Source: Bog-532 sp965277615
Lineage (GTDB): Bacteria; Actinomycetota; Actinomycetes; Streptosporangiales; Streptosporangiaceae
Reading direction: 5' to 3'
Assembly (NCBI GenBank): GCA_965277615.1
Contig: CBDIDG010000005.1
Span: 2,418,001 to 2,482,000 of the forward strand
Length of the DNA stretch: 64,000 bases
The notes beneath the pieces are model-generated. The model ran no database searches. It was not told the DNA's origin and saw only the letters and a list, made by a program, of their open reading frames with translations. The position numbers were made by a program, and so were the translations under genes. Below are positions 8,463 through 17,296 of this stretch, in pieces; within the stretch, counting starts at the first letter, position 1, and the number at the start of each line of letters is the position of its first letter.

Positions 8463-9370
8463 CCGAGAAATTCGAGTTTATCGACGCGGAGTACGCGATC
8501 TACCGGGAATTGGGCGTGCAGTACTTGCCGTCGATCGTGAAGATGTGCATCTGGATGGAGGTATCGCGTTCGGGGTTTTATGACTGGCGGGCCAGGCCGG
8601 AATCGGCCACGGCTAAAAGGCGCGGGATACTCGCGCTGTACGTGCAGAAGTCATTCGGGGATTCCGATGACACCTACGGGTACCGGCGTGTCCACGCGGA
8701 CTTGGCGGCCTGGGGCGTGCCGGCCGGGCCGGAGCTGGTGCGATCACTGATGCGTGAGCTGGGCCTGGAGGCCTGCCAGCCGCGGCCCTGGCGGGCCAGC
8801 CTCACCGAGGGCGACGGCCAGGAGCACGACATCCCCGACCTGGTGGCCCGGGACTTCACCGCCGCGGCGCCCGGACAGAAAATGGTCGGCGATATCACCT
8901 ATATTCCGACCTGGGAGGGCTGGCTTTACCTGGCCACCGTCATTGATTGCCATACGAAAGCCGTGATCGGCTGGGCGGCGGACGATAACTACAAGACCCC
9001 GCTCATCGAGCAGGCCATCGAGATGGCCGCCCGCAATTACTCGCTCGCCCAGAAGGCCATCTTCCATTCCGACCGCGGCAGCAATTACACGTCCTGCCAG
9101 TTCGCGGCCACACTGAAGAGGCATAACCTCCGCCAGTCCGCCGGCCGCACCGGGATCTGCTACGACAATGCGATGGCAGAGTCATTCTTCGCCGCACTGA
9201 AAAACGAGCGGGTTCACCGCACCCAGTATCCGACCCGGAATCATGCACGCCGCGACATTGTGAGGTACATCGAATTCCGGTACAATACCAGACGCAGGCA
9301 CTCCGGGCTTCAGTACCGGACCCCGCAGCAAGTCCACGATGAGTACCTGGAACGGCAGTCCGCAGCGTGA
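8459..9370 (+). CDS. IS3-family transposase OrfB (DDE integrase core)
   Basis: A 303-residue transposase. The HTH_21-like part is YGYRRVHADLAAWGV. The catalytic residues are in KMVGDITYIPTWEG (D), AIFHSDRGSNYTS (D) and AMAESFFAALKNE (E), and the C-terminal RRDIVRYIEFRYNTRRRHSGL is typical. All conserved residues are present and the frame is intact. This copy is not closely similar to copy 1, so the two elements come from different IS3 subgroups. Confidence 0.9.
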   Translation: MTEKFEFIDAEYAIYRELGVQYLPSIVKMCIWMEVSRSGFYDWRARPESATAKRRGILALYVQKSFGDSDDTYGYRRVHADLAAWGVPAGPELVRSLMRELGLEACQPRPWRASLTEGDGQEHDIPDLVARDFTAAAPGQKMVGDITYIPTWEGWLYLATVIDCHTKAVIGWAADDNYKTPLIEQAIEMAARNYSLAQKAIFHSDRGSNYTSCQFAATLKRHNLRQSAGRTGICYDNAMAESFFAALKNERVHRTQYPTRNHARRDIVRYIEFRYNTRRRHSGLQYRTPQQVHDEYLERQSAA

Positions 9371-9407
9371 ATTAACCACAAATCCGCTGTCCGGAAAGCT
9401 CGGGGCA

Positions 9408-9611
9408 GATCACCCCGTTACTTATCACCCCGCCAGCCTGCCGGAACCACACCTCAGCCGTCTGCCGCGGCACCCCGCACCGCGGCCCCGCCTGCCGCCA
9501 GCCCACCCCCGCCCGCACCAGCTCCCAGAACTCCACCCGCACCACCCGCGGCACACCCCGCGAACCCGCCTTCAGCACCACAACGACCCCTCCACAATCA
9601 AGCCGTTGCAA
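9408..9611 (-). pseudogene. IS30-family transposase, N-terminal fragment
   Basis: Read on the minus strand, the sequence encodes RGVPRVVRVEFWELVRAGVGWRQAG and then PRCGVPRQTAEVWFRQAGGV, the N-terminal homeodomain-like region of IS30 transposases (pattern EFW.L..AG......, then WFR.AGG). It stops at the right end of IS3 copy 2 and resumes at 8112. Together the two pieces give roughly the first 170 residues of the transposase. Confidence 0.7.
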
Positions 9612-9707
9612 CCACCCCCTGAAACCACCGCCCCATCACCGCCGAAATCGATGCGGCCACCGCGCCGCCTGCCCGCCAGGACGTCTCCATCTGAGCGCGG
9701 CGAATGA

Positions 9708-9738
9708 CGGCCGGGCCCTCCATGGGAGGGCCCGGCCG
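9708..9738 (-). terminator. Rho-independent-like hairpin after the MFS gene
   Basis: A 14-bp perfect stem (CGGCCGGGCCCTCC pairing with its complement at 9725-9738) with a three-base loop. It lies 19 bases beyond the MFS stop codon. No U tract follows, as is common in high-GC actinobacteria. Confidence 0.75.
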
Positions 9739-9756
9739 AGGTGTGCGCGGGCGGGC

Positions 9757-11046
9757 TCACCGGACCCGCCGCACCGGCAGGATCGCCGCGGCGCCGATGA
9801 TGGCGCACAGTCCGGCGACCATATAGAGCACGCTATAGCTGCCGCCGCCGATGGCCAGGATGGCCGGCGCGAGCGCCGGGGCGAGAGCAAAGGGAAGAGC
9901 CCCGGCGATGTTGAACACACCGAGGTCCTTGGCCACGTGCTGCTTGTCGGGCAGCACATCCACCACGAGCGCAAGGTCGACGGCGGTGTAGACGCCGAAG
10001 CCGAGTCCGCTGATGGCCATGCCGACCAGGAACCCGTTGAAGCTGCTGGCGACGGCGATCACGAACAACGCCAGCCCGTACACGACCGACGCGGCCAGGA
10101 CGAAGATCTTCCGCCGCCCCGTCCGGTCAGAAAGCCGCCCGCCGACGACGGAAGCAGCGACGACGACGACGGCCTGGGCGAGTGTGCCCAGGAATATCTG
10201 CTCCGGCACATCAGCCTTGGCCGTCCCGATCTTGTCCAGCAGGTAGTAGGCCTGGTAGGTGGTCAGGAAGGCGTAAGCCAGGACGACCATGAAACGGCTG
10301 GCGAAAGCCCAGGAGAAGTCGCGGTTCTTCCGCGGGCTGAGGTAAAAGGTGCCGGCGAATTCCCGCAGCGACCATTTTGGCTTATCCGCCCGGTCGAGCC
10401 GGCGATCGTTCAGGGTGACCGCGAAGAGGAGGACGAAAAACCCGCCGATCGCGCATGGCGCCAGGAACATGAGGAGCAGGCTGCCAGTGAACAGCTTGAC
10501 CACGAACGCGCCGCACACCGACCCGATGGGCAAGCAGACACCGAGCACACCGGAGACCTGGCCGCGCTGCACGGACGGAACCTGGTCCGGCAGCACCGCC
10601 ACCATCGCGGCGAGTAGCGCGTTGAAGAACAACTCGGCGATACACCACCCGGCCAGCACGACTGGGACGCTGGGGGCCAGCGCGACGATCAGGATTCCGG
10701 CCGAACCGCCCGCCACGCCGATGATCATCCAGGGCCGCCGCATGCCCAGCTTCGACGCGGTGCGGTCGCTCATCCGGCCGAAAAACGGATTGCCGACCAT
10801 GGCCACCAGAGCGCCAACCCCGGCCACAAGCGCCAGGCTGCCCGGCGCCTGCTTGATCCCCACCAGCGAATCCACCTTCAAGGCCAACGTGACCAGCAGG
10901 GGCGCGAGGAACAGCAGGGAGGTGCTCATGTACGCCACCGTGTACAGCGAGATGAAACCCCACCCGACCCGGTGCGCTGCGGGTGAAGAGAGCTCCATCA
11001 CGGCGGCGGCAGAGGTGCTACCCCCGGGCCCGGAAATGTCGGGCAT
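9757..11046 (-). CDS. MFS transporter
   Basis: About 429 residues with 12 predicted membrane helices. The loop 2-3 motif is NPFFGRMSDRTASKLGMRRP and its second-half counterpart is VVGGRLSDRTGRRKIF. A cytoplasmic central loop (LNDRRLDRADKPKWSLREFAGTFYL) separates the halves. The fold resembles sugar/cation-symport-like MFS proteins; the substrate is not evident. The start is placed at 11046 (MPDISGPGG). An upstream ATG at 11154, two bases after the stop of the preceding small frame, would add a 36-residue disordered tail. The gene ends at a strong hairpin. Confidence 0.8.
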   Translation of the reverse strand: MPDISGPGGSTSAAAVMELSSPAAHRVGWGFISLYTVAYMSTSLLFLAPLLVTLALKVDSLVGIKQAPGSLALVAGVGALVAMVGNPFFGRMSDRTASKLGMRRPWMIIGVAGGSAGILIVALAPSVPVVLAGWCIAELFFNALLAAMVAVLPDQVPSVQRGQVSGVLGVCLPIGSVCGAFVVKLFTGSLLLMFLAPCAIGGFFVLLFAVTLNDRRLDRADKPKWSLREFAGTFYLSPRKNRDFSWAFASRFMVVLAYAFLTTYQAYYLLDKIGTAKADVPEQIFLGTLAQAVVVVAASVVGGRLSDRTGRRKIFVLAASVVYGLALFVIAVASSFNGFLVGMAISGLGFGVYTAVDLALVVDVLPDKQHVAKDLGVFNIAGALPFALAPALAPAILAIGGGSYSVLYMVAGLCAIIGAAAILPVRRVR

Positions 11047-11156
11047 TACGCTCTCGTCAGGACGGTTGGACCCCGTATTCCCGGGACTAACCCTGTGGTC
11101 CTGACCTGCCGATGCCGTGACCTGCGTCGGCGTGCGTGATCTCCGGGTCGTCATGG

Positions 11157-11435
11157 CTAGCCCGCCCCGCCCACGCTTACGGGCACGAGGCGGGCATCGC
11201 TCCGGCCAGAGGAGCTCCGGACAATTAACAGGAGCGAGAACGCGAGCTCGAAGAGGCCGCCGGGGACCAGGAACGCGATCCCGGCGCCGGAGGCGGGAGC
11301 GAGATCGGCGATCTCGAGCAGCGCGCGGACGCCCCCGCGGGGCCCGGCCGCGCCAGACAGCGCGTGGACGGGCAGCACGTAGTCGTTCCACTGACCGCGG
11401 CTGGTCAGGAAGTACACCCCCGCTGGCGCTGCCAT
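11157..11435 (-). CDS. Small hydrophobic hypothetical protein, possible DUF4386 remnant
   Basis: A 92-residue frame with a good ribosome binding site (GAGGTGG just before the ATG). It has a hydrophobic C-terminal segment (GIAFLVPGGLFELAFSLLLIVR) that resembles the last helix of DUF4386 membrane proteins (P....lfEl.lglwLlv). The earlier part, ending ALLEIADLAPASGAG, also fits the C-terminal third of that family. It stops two bases before a possible MFS start. It may be a truncated relic still translated as a leader of the MFS gene. Confidence 0.4.
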   Translation of the reverse strand: MAAPAGVYFLTSRGQWNDYVLPVHALSGAAGPRGGVRALLEIADLAPASGAGIAFLVPGGLFELAFSLLLIVRSSSGRSDARLVPVSVGGAG

Positions 11436-11442
11436 GTGCCAC

Positions 11443-12135
11443 CTCGGGTTGGCTGTGCGCTAGGCGGCACCGAGGTCCAGAGCAGCCGGGAGAACCCGCG
11501 TTCTCGTTTTACACGTACGTAAACGAGGACACCTCCGTCGTCAGGACGCTACGCCCGATCCTCCGCAGGGACAAGGACGACCGCGGCCGGGTGCGGCCCG
11601 TCCTAGCGGAAGGTAGCCCCTGTACACCACAGGTGAGGTACCCGGGACGCCAGCAACGCGCACGAGGTCCGACCGGCAGCAGTCAGGCCGTGCATGGCTG
11701 TCTCCAGCGATCAGGTGGCTGGCGAACCGCAGGAATCATCGCCGATCTTGATCACGCGCACCGAATCGCCGACGCAACAGAACGCCCATTCGGTACGCAC
11801 GTCAACGATCAGACCGCTGAACCTGAACGAAGCGGATTGGCGGCTACGCGCGCGACCACCGCAGCTGGTTGGCCACACTATGTGAGCATCAAGGCGGTGT
11901 GCCGTTCGCCTGGCTCATAAGCCTCCGCCGCGGACGTAACTGTTTGCTGAGTATTGGGCGGCTCCTCCGCGCCCTGCTGACCCGAACTCGGTCGGCACGA
12001 GCCGGGGGTCTTGGACTTACCTCTCCGCGGCAGATGAGTGCGTGTGTCATAGGCCGTGTTGAGTGGGCGATTGGCGTGACTGGGCATGTGGAGACTCGCG
12101 CGCCGCTCATGGCGGCTGCACTAAGGTCCTTGCCT
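11443..12135. other. Intergenic stretch without supported genes
   Basis: About 690 bases between the MFS unit and the GIY-YIG gene. Open frames here lack homology, ribosome binding sites and consistent codon bias. A 63-codon plus frame at 11694 ending LNLNEADWRLRARPPQLVGHT looks vaguely protein-like but cannot be assigned. I see no RNA gene. Promoters for both flanking genes should lie here. Confidence 0.5.
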
Positions 12136-13110
12136 GTGAGTATGGGTAGGTCAATTCGTCTTTACTTGGCCGACGGCACTCCTGGCGGTCTGCTGACGGC
12201 AGAGATCATGAACTGGACCGGTCACGTGGCGGCTGCGCCTCGATCGGATCTGGCCGGTCTGCTGAAGCGGCCGGAAGCTTCGAGGACGGGCATCTACCTT
12301 CTGCTGGGCGATGATCCGGAGAGTACGGGCGGATCACTTGTTTACATCGGCGAGGGCGACGACGTCGGTAAGCGCCTGTACCAGCACGCCAGGGCAGAGG
12401 ACCGGGGCGGCAAAGACTTCTGGGATCGAGCGATCATACTCACCAGCAAAGACGCGAACCTGACCAAAGCGCACGCTCGTTATCTGGAAAGCCATTTCAT
12501 CTCGCTGGCCGTCCAGGCCCAGCGATCCCGGCTGGTCAATGGAACGGCTCCGGCGCCGCTCCCACTGCCGGAGGCTGATGTTTCTGACATGGAGTACTTC
12601 ATCGCCCAGGCCAAGATCGTCTTGCCGATCCTGGGCGTGAACGTCCTCCGCTCTGCGGTCACCACTGAGACCGGCGCAGAGGCAACGGCGCCTGAGGTGG
12701 CGCAGCTTTCTTCCCCGGTCTTCGTCCTGCGCCTGAAGAAGGACGGGATTACGGCGTGGGCCAGGGAGATTGATGGCGAGTTCACCGTCCTTGAGGGCTC
12801 GCACGCCCGGGCCGCCTGGGCAGGGTCCCAGCACTCCTACAAGGCACTGCACGAGAAACTTGCGGAGAACGGTGTCCTCGTTCCAGAGCCCGGCAGCGAC
12901 ACTATGCGATTTGCTCGCCATCAGGTGTTCGCAAGCCCGAGCGCAGCCGCGGCCGTCGTAACCGGACGGCAGGCAAATGGACGCCTCGAATGGAAAAGCG
13001 AAAGTTCCGGCCTTAGCTTCGGCAGTTGGCAGGACAGAGACCTAGACCAGGCAGTCGGCGAGACATCACTCTCAGCGTCGCACCAACTACTCCCGGATCC
13101 GGTCGCGTAG
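12136..13110 (+). CDS. GIY-YIG nuclease family protein with C-terminal DUF4357
   Basis: About 324 residues. The N-terminal GIY-YIG domain has GIYLLLGDD followed by SLVYIGEGDDVGKRLYQHA (GIY and YIG strands), an arginine in GKRL and the metal-binding glutamate in ARYLESHFISL (near residue 115). The C-terminus has the DUF4357 pattern RFARHQVFASPSAAAAVVTG then ANGRLEWK. The family is a predicted endonuclease, often found in mobile or defence regions. The start may be the GTG at 12136 or the ATG at 12142; the frame continues upstream but without homology. It stands alone in an accessory region full of transposon remains. Confidence 0.85.
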   Translation: MSMGRSIRLYLADGTPGGLLTAEIMNWTGHVAAAPRSDLAGLLKRPEASRTGIYLLLGDDPESTGGSLVYIGEGDDVGKRLYQHARAEDRGGKDFWDRAIILTSKDANLTKAHARYLESHFISLAVQAQRSRLVNGTAPAPLPLPEADVSDMEYFIAQAKIVLPILGVNVLRSAVTTETGAEATAPEVAQLSSPVFVLRLKKDGITAWAREIDGEFTVLEGSHARAAWAGSQHSYKALHEKLAENGVLVPEPGSDTMRFARHQVFASPSAAAAVVTGRQANGRLEWKSESSGLSFGSWQDRDLDQAVGETSLSASHQLLPDPVA

Positions 13111-13397
13111 TAACTTCCTATCGGCGGCAGACGAGCGTGTTCCTGATCCAATCCTGACTTGCTCATTGATGCCAGTGCCAGTGCGTCAGCTTGAGCGGAG
13201 TCGGCCGAGACAGCTTAGGTTAATAACGTCAAGAGCTTCAGTCGATTAGCGACAACGCTAGCAACCGGTTTTCTCGCTCAGGCGTTCGCTTGCACGCGCC
13301 AGAGCGCCACTGATCCTGAGTGCTACTTGCAGCGTAACGTCGGCTCACGGGATCACTTTCTGCTAGTTCTTCATATTAGGCAGGTGGACGCCCTATC
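13111..13397. other. Intergenic stretch, nothing recognised
   Basis: About 290 bases with lower GC than the neighbours. No frame with homology and no clear hairpin terminator. It probably holds the promoter of the next gene. Confidence 0.4.
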
Positions 13398-14186
13398 ATG
13401 GTCCCGTCCATCGACCGAATCGGACAGTCTCGCGCGGAGGGAGCCTCGCGCATAGTGTCTAACGCAACGGACTGGGTGCAGGCGGCCGCGAGTGTTGTCC
13501 TCGCCGGGGTCGCGCTTTATGGTGGCATTAAGGGAACCAAGTTTATCGACGCGCGACAACAAAATGAAATAGAACGCCCAGTAGAGACGCCCGGCGATAC
13601 CGAGCCAGTCAAGTATGCTGTACGTTCACCCTCGCCTCCACTGAACACGGCTAACTCAGATAGGCCGCTTACACTCGCGGATCTCGGCAAGATGGAGGGG
13701 CCCGACAAGCGCTGTGGAGCGCTGATTGTCCGACTGCAGTATGGGGGAACATTTACGGACCCGACTCGCCCCAAGTACGGCCCCGGTCACGACAGTGACA
13801 CGATCATCAAGGATAATAGCGTGCGTTCTTGGGCCATCGGGACTCTGACCGAGTACTGGCACAGCCACCCCGACGAGATCCCTGACAGGCTTATCGGGGT
13901 TACCGGGCCGGTCGAGAACCGGATCATCATCAGTTCGCTCAAGATCGACCGCCGGTCGATGGCCGCAGCGAGCACGTCCGAGCCTGGGGTCGTTAATGTG
14001 GACGAGAGTGACAAAGACACGCAGGCGCTCAACTATCTAAATCTTCGGAACCGCCAGGTGAGTGGAGTGCGGTTCGGAAATATCTCACCAGCATTCTTCA
14101 TCTGGGTCGATGCCCAAGGCCGTGTGCGCGCGGGCGGACGAGACCTAGTGCCTGTGCAAGATGTCAGGTCCGTCCGCAGGCACTAG
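13398..14186 (+). CDS. Hypothetical membrane-anchored protein
   Basis: A 262-residue frame that I do not recognise. After about 25 residues there is one likely membrane segment (WVQAAASVVLAGVALYGGI), then a long soluble part with strand-rich stretches (CGALIVRLQYGG, IGVTGPVENRIIISSLKI, FFIWVDAQGRVRAGGRDL). The soluble part ends with a basic tail. Codon use is less GC-rich than in the catabolic genes, in keeping with an accessory origin. The start at 13398 is uncertain; a GTG at 13455 would begin just before the membrane segment. Confidence 0.5.
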   Translation: MVPSIDRIGQSRAEGASRIVSNATDWVQAAASVVLAGVALYGGIKGTKFIDARQQNEIERPVETPGDTEPVKYAVRSPSPPLNTANSDRPLTLADLGKMEGPDKRCGALIVRLQYGGTFTDPTRPKYGPGHDSDTIIKDNSVRSWAIGTLTEYWHSHPDEIPDRLIGVTGPVENRIIISSLKIDRRSMAAASTSEPGVVNVDESDKDTQALNYLNLRNRQVSGVRFGNISPAFFIWVDAQGRVRAGGRDLVPVQDVRSVRRH

Positions 14187-14451
14187 ATGAGTTCAGCCGG
14201 GTGTCCTCGGCAAGGGGCGATACGGGAACCTACATCTGGCGGGAGCGGATACGCCGGCCTCTGGGCTTTCTCTGCAGCCTTTTTCCGTCACTCGGCGTGA
14301 TGGTTGGCGGTCACCCTCGGACGAAGTGCCTGCCGATAACTGGAGACTGACAGCCCGAGCGTCGCCTTCTAGAGCGTTCCTGACCTGGCACGGTCTACGG
14401 TAGATGAACGTGTCAGCCCCGCATCATTTTCCGCCTTGATGACCGTCCGTT

Positions 14452-14565
14452 GCCGGCGAGCAGCTGTCGTCGGTACGTCACTCCGCCGCAGAATATCAGG
14501 TCAGCGTCGCCACCATCCGGAAAGCGCACGGGCCCCTGCAACCTGAAGAGCCAATGCTGGCCTAA
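14452..14565 (+). pseudogene. GntR-family regulator relic (winged-helix fragment)
   Basis: A frame between stops encodes AGEQLSSVRHSAAEYQVS followed by VATIRKAHGPLQPEEPMLA. This matches the recognition helices of GntR regulators (pattern G..LPS.R.LAaeY.VS.aTvRkA...L). It has no start codon and no ligand domain, and the LP residue is lost. The flanks are non-coding, so it is a decayed gene piece about 38 codons long. Confidence 0.55.
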
Positions 14566-14586
14566 GAGCGCCTGTGCCAGCGTTTG

Positions 14587-15420
14587 CTATCGCCTTCCTG
14601 CGGTGAAGTTAGCGGCAGGGTGCGTCGTGTAGGTCAGGCCATTTGATAGGTAACGTACTAGGTCTAGCTGCGGAAGCGGGCGCGCCAGCAGCTCGCTTAT
14701 CGCAATGACAAGCCCGAGCAGAACGTCCCCCGCCTGCATGCCCGTAAGAGGGAGCAGCAGGCGGGCTGCCGAAGGGTCGTCAATGGCCGCATGCCAGGAA
14801 GGGACCTCGTCATGACTGCCAGGCACCGGCGACCAGACCAGCATGCCGCTATCGGCAATCCACATTCCGTCAGGATGCCGGTCGCGAGGGTTATCGTGAC
14901 ACCATTCGGAAAATCTATTCCGAAGACTTCCCATCTCTATGCCGCTGTAGGCGAATGCATATCCGAAGATCGGATACCTAGGGAAGCGTGGAGGCCGATA
15001 CATCATGGGCGCATCACACTCGGTGAGATAAGCTTCGCGCGATAGCTGCTTTATAGCACTGATCTTCTGGCACGAATCGATCAGTTCAGGGCCCGTCATA
15101 CGCGACTTTACTTCGATCACGCCAAAGACGCTCTCGGCAGGTATAATCCGATGACTTCTCAGGTCTTGCAGCTTTGGAACGTTCCTATCTACCAGTAGTA
15201 TGTCGCATTGCGGAGATATCTCGCCTGCAAGTGTTATTATCTCAGCGTTGTGGACAACCTCAGCCGTTCCCGGAACATAGAGTTCAAGGAACCGAGCCAA
15301 TATTTCTTCCCGTGCCGTTCCGCGAGAACCGTGGTGCTGCGTCAACTTTGATTCTTCGAAGTCGGCCTTGATTCGCTTCGCCACCGCGGCGAACCGCTCT
15401 CGGAAGTCATTCGTAGCCAT
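14587..15420 (-). CDS. DUF6602-like protein, predicted nuclease fold
   Basis: About 277 residues. The conserved opening is LTQHHGSRGTAREEILARFLELYVPG, then a core SPQCDILLVDRNVPK and SVFGVIEVKSRMTGPEL. The D...ExK arrangement (D in CDILLVD, E and K in VIEVKS) matches PD-(D/E)XK nucleases; I read it as a DUF6602 member. Such proteins are frequent in accessory and anti-phage regions, but no partner methylase or ATPase is next to it. The start is set at the ATG at 15420, where homology begins; a frame from 15477 would add 19 residues. Its 3' side faces the GntR relic and its 5' side the IS1380. Confidence 0.65.
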   Translation of the reverse strand: MATNDFRERFAAVAKRIKADFEESKLTQHHGSRGTAREEILARFLELYVPGTAEVVHNAEIITLAGEISPQCDILLVDRNVPKLQDLRSHRIIPAESVFGVIEVKSRMTGPELIDSCQKISAIKQLSREAYLTECDAPMMYRPPRFPRYPIFGYAFAYSGIEMGSLRNRFSEWCHDNPRDRHPDGMWIADSGMLVWSPVPGSHDEVPSWHAAIDDPSAARLLLPLTGMQAGDVLLGLVIAISELLARPLPQLDLVRYLSNGLTYTTHPAANFTAGRR

Positions 15421-15495
15421 AGATGCTGATCGTAACGCCGCGTCGGCCGAAATCCAGCCGAATGTCTGTTTGGCCATCGCACATTGGTCAGCGTC

Positions 15496-15499
15496 TTAG
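15496..15499. repeat. Target site duplication (left copy, TTAG) of the IS1380 element
   Basis: TTAG directly precedes the left inverted repeat at 15500 and recurs at 17158-17161 directly after the right repeat. Four-base duplications are normal for IS1380. Confidence 0.8.
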
Positions 15500-17157
15500 C
15501 CTCGATCTTTCGCGCCGCTGATGTGCTGGCCTGAGGTGTCGGCTGGTGGGTGATTTTCAGGCTGGGTCGTGCCTGGCTGCCCGGTTGTCGCGCCGGGTAG
15601 GCGGGGTTCCACGGCCCCTGGTGTTTTCCTTCTTTGCCGTAGTGGCTGTTCCGGCTGTTCAGCCGGAGGGGAGGGCCTGCAGGCGGGTGACGGCGGCGGT
15701 GATGTCCGCAGCCCAGGCCCATCGTTCGGCGAGGCGGAGCCGCAGGCGGCGGCCTCCGCGCACGAGCCGGCCAGCGGCGGAGAACAGGCGCAGGCGGAGC
15801 CGTTTGGGTTCCCAGCGGCGGGCGGTCCCGGTGAGGGCGAGCAGCTGCGTCCAGGCCAGCAGGTCGCAGGCCAGGGCGACGATCTCGCACCAGACCTGGT
15901 TCTGCGCGAAGCCCTTGAGCGGGAGGTTCCGCAGCCCGGTGTCCTTCGCGCAGCGGATCCGGTCCTCGCACCGTGCCCGCCGCCGGTGGCGGAGTTCCAG
16001 GTCAGCGAGCTGGCCTTTGCGTGCATCGGTGGCGAAGGCGGTGAACCGGTGCCCGTCGATATCGGTGAAGCGCAGCTGCGCACCGGGGTGCGGGCGCTCT
16101 TTGCGGACGATGACCCGCATCCCGGCGGGCCAGCCGGACAGGTCCAGCAGCCCGGTGATGTCGGCGATCCAGGCGCCGTCGCGGATCTGCCCGTCACCGT
16201 CGTAAGCCGGCGTCCACGCGGACGCGGGCATTTTCAGGATCGCGGCCTGCATGTCCTCGGTGATCGTCATGCCGATGGAGTAGTGCAGCCGCCGCGACGG
16301 CGCGGTCAGCCAGGTCAGGAACTCGTGGGTGCCGCCGCCGGAGTCGGTGCGGACCAGGACCTTGCGCCGCTGGTGGCGGGGCAGTTGCGCCAGAGAGAGC
16401 CTGGCCGCCTCGATGTGGTCGGCGGCGGTGTTCGAGCCGGCGTTCCCGGCCCGCAGCGCGATGGCCAGCGGTTCCCCGTTCCCGCCGGCGCCGTGGTCGG
16501 CCCAGGCGGTCATCGGGTGGAACCCGAACGTCTTCTTCCAGGTCGCAGCCGCCTGCTCTTTCTCCGAGTGCGCGATCACGACGGTGGCGTCCAGATCTAT
16601 CGTGACCAGGCCGTCCGCGCCGGGAGCGTTGTCCCCGGCCAGTGCCCAGGCCCGCTCCCGCGCGGCGGAACGGGCAGCGCGGATTGCCTTAAGCGACCGG
16701 GACAGGTCCCCGGCCAGCACGCTGACCAGCCGGGATACCACGGGGCCGGACGCGACCGGCCCGGCCAGTTCCGGCTGCTCCCGTAGCACCGCGATGTCGG
16801 CCAGGCAGTCCCCGCCGAGGGCGACGGCGGCGGCCAGGTCCGCGATGATCTTCCCGGGGTCGTGGACCGCCCGCGGTGCCCGCCACCGGGCCAGCCCGCC
16901 GGACAGGCCCCGGCTCAGGCCGGTGACCCGCATCGTTTCCCACAGCAGGACCGCCCCGGCCTGGGACACCAGGCCGGGGCCGTCAGCAGAGACGGTAACC
17001 CGGGCAGTGCGTGCGCTATTCTTCACCTGGAAAGTGCCTTTGACTCGGGACGGTCAGGACCTTAGACAAGCCCAATTGTCCCAGCTGAAGGCACTTTTTT
17101 CATACCTTTTTTCACATAAAGAACGGCAGGCCGATTAACCCCGGCGAAAGCCCGAGG
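15500..17157 (-). mobile_element. IS1380-family insertion sequence, complete
   Basis: A 1658-bp element. The ends begin CCTCG and continue as imperfect inverted repeats (12 of the first 14 positions match: left 15500-15513, right 17144-17157). It has a direct TTAG duplication on both sides and one intact transposase on the minus strand. Size and duplication length match the IS1380 family. The preserved duplication points to a simple and fairly recent insertion into non-coding DNA upstream of the DUF6602 gene. Confidence 0.9.
15659..17026 (-). CDS. IS1380-family transposase
   Basis: 455 residues, the usual length. DDE-type landmarks include DGLVTIDLDATVVIAHSEKE (first Asp), RKVLVRTDSGGGTHEFLTWL (second Asp) and the late region RRRARCEDRIRCAKDTGLRNLP, where the catalytic Glu sits in CEDRI. 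The frame is uninterrupted, so the element should still be mobile. Between the start and the right IS end lies an interrupted inverted repeat of about 19 bp (17033-17052 and 17076-17094), probably part of the transposase leader. Confidence 0.92.
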   Translation of the reverse strand: MKNSARTARVTVSADGPGLVSQAGAVLLWETMRVTGLSRGLSGGLARWRAPRAVHDPGKIIADLAAAVALGGDCLADIAVLREQPELAGPVASGPVVSRLVSVLAGDLSRSLKAIRAARSAARERAWALAGDNAPGADGLVTIDLDATVVIAHSEKEQAAATWKKTFGFHPMTAWADHGAGGNGEPLAIALRAGNAGSNTAADHIEAARLSLAQLPRHQRRKVLVRTDSGGGTHEFLTWLTAPSRRLHYSIGMTITEDMQAAILKMPASAWTPAYDGDGQIRDGAWIADITGLLDLSGWPAGMRVIVRKERPHPGAQLRFTDIDGHRFTAFATDARKGQLADLELRHRRRARCEDRIRCAKDTGLRNLPLKGFAQNQVWCEIVALACDLLAWTQLLALTGTARRWEPKRLRLRLFSAAGRLVRGGRRLRLRLAERWAWAADITAAVTRLQALPSG

Positions 17158-17256
17158 TTAGGCCGTACGTCTGGGTGGTCGCCAGCACTGAGTGGCGGGG
17201 CGGGCGTCCCCGCACAAGCCTGTCAAGCGCAGCGCACTCCTTTCGGCAATGCCGGA

Positions 17257-17287
17257 CGGCTCCCCGTGACTGTGGCATGGGGAGCCG
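17257..17287 (-). terminator. Hairpin downstream of the recombinase
   Basis: CGGCTCCCC at 17257-17265 pairs with GGGGAGCCG at 17279-17287 (9-bp stem, 13-base loop). It begins 10 bases past the recombinase stop on the minus strand. There is no U tract. Confidence 0.6.
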
Positions 17288-17296
17288 CAGGTGTGG

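Larger units (their letters stand above)
8113..9407 (+). mobile_element. IS3-family insertion sequence, copy 2, inside the IS30 relic
   Basis: A 1295-bp element bounded by 21-bp terminal inverted repeats with 19 identical positions: 8113-8133 on the left and 9387-9407 on the right. They begin TGCCCCGAG and end TCCGGACAG. It carries orfA and orfB on the plus strand. Both flanks are IS30 transposase sequence, so this element split that gene. A 3-4 bp target duplication is not evident. Confidence 0.85.

Noticed and set aside
6546..9410. Target duplications for the two IS3 elements
   Set aside because: The bases next to the proposed ends (ATT/AGA and AGG/GAT) do not match, so no duplication is claimed.
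9937..11104. Long plus-strand frames over the MFS gene
   Set aside because: They are antisense to a well supported membrane transporter and show no homology.
11117..11920. 267-codon plus frame rich in Arg and Gly
   Set aside because: The composition is that of a shadow frame and no domain or start signal is seen.
17033..17094. Inverted repeat as a terminator or RNA gene
   Set aside because: It lies inside the IS1380 between the transposase start and the IS end, so it is part of that element's leader.
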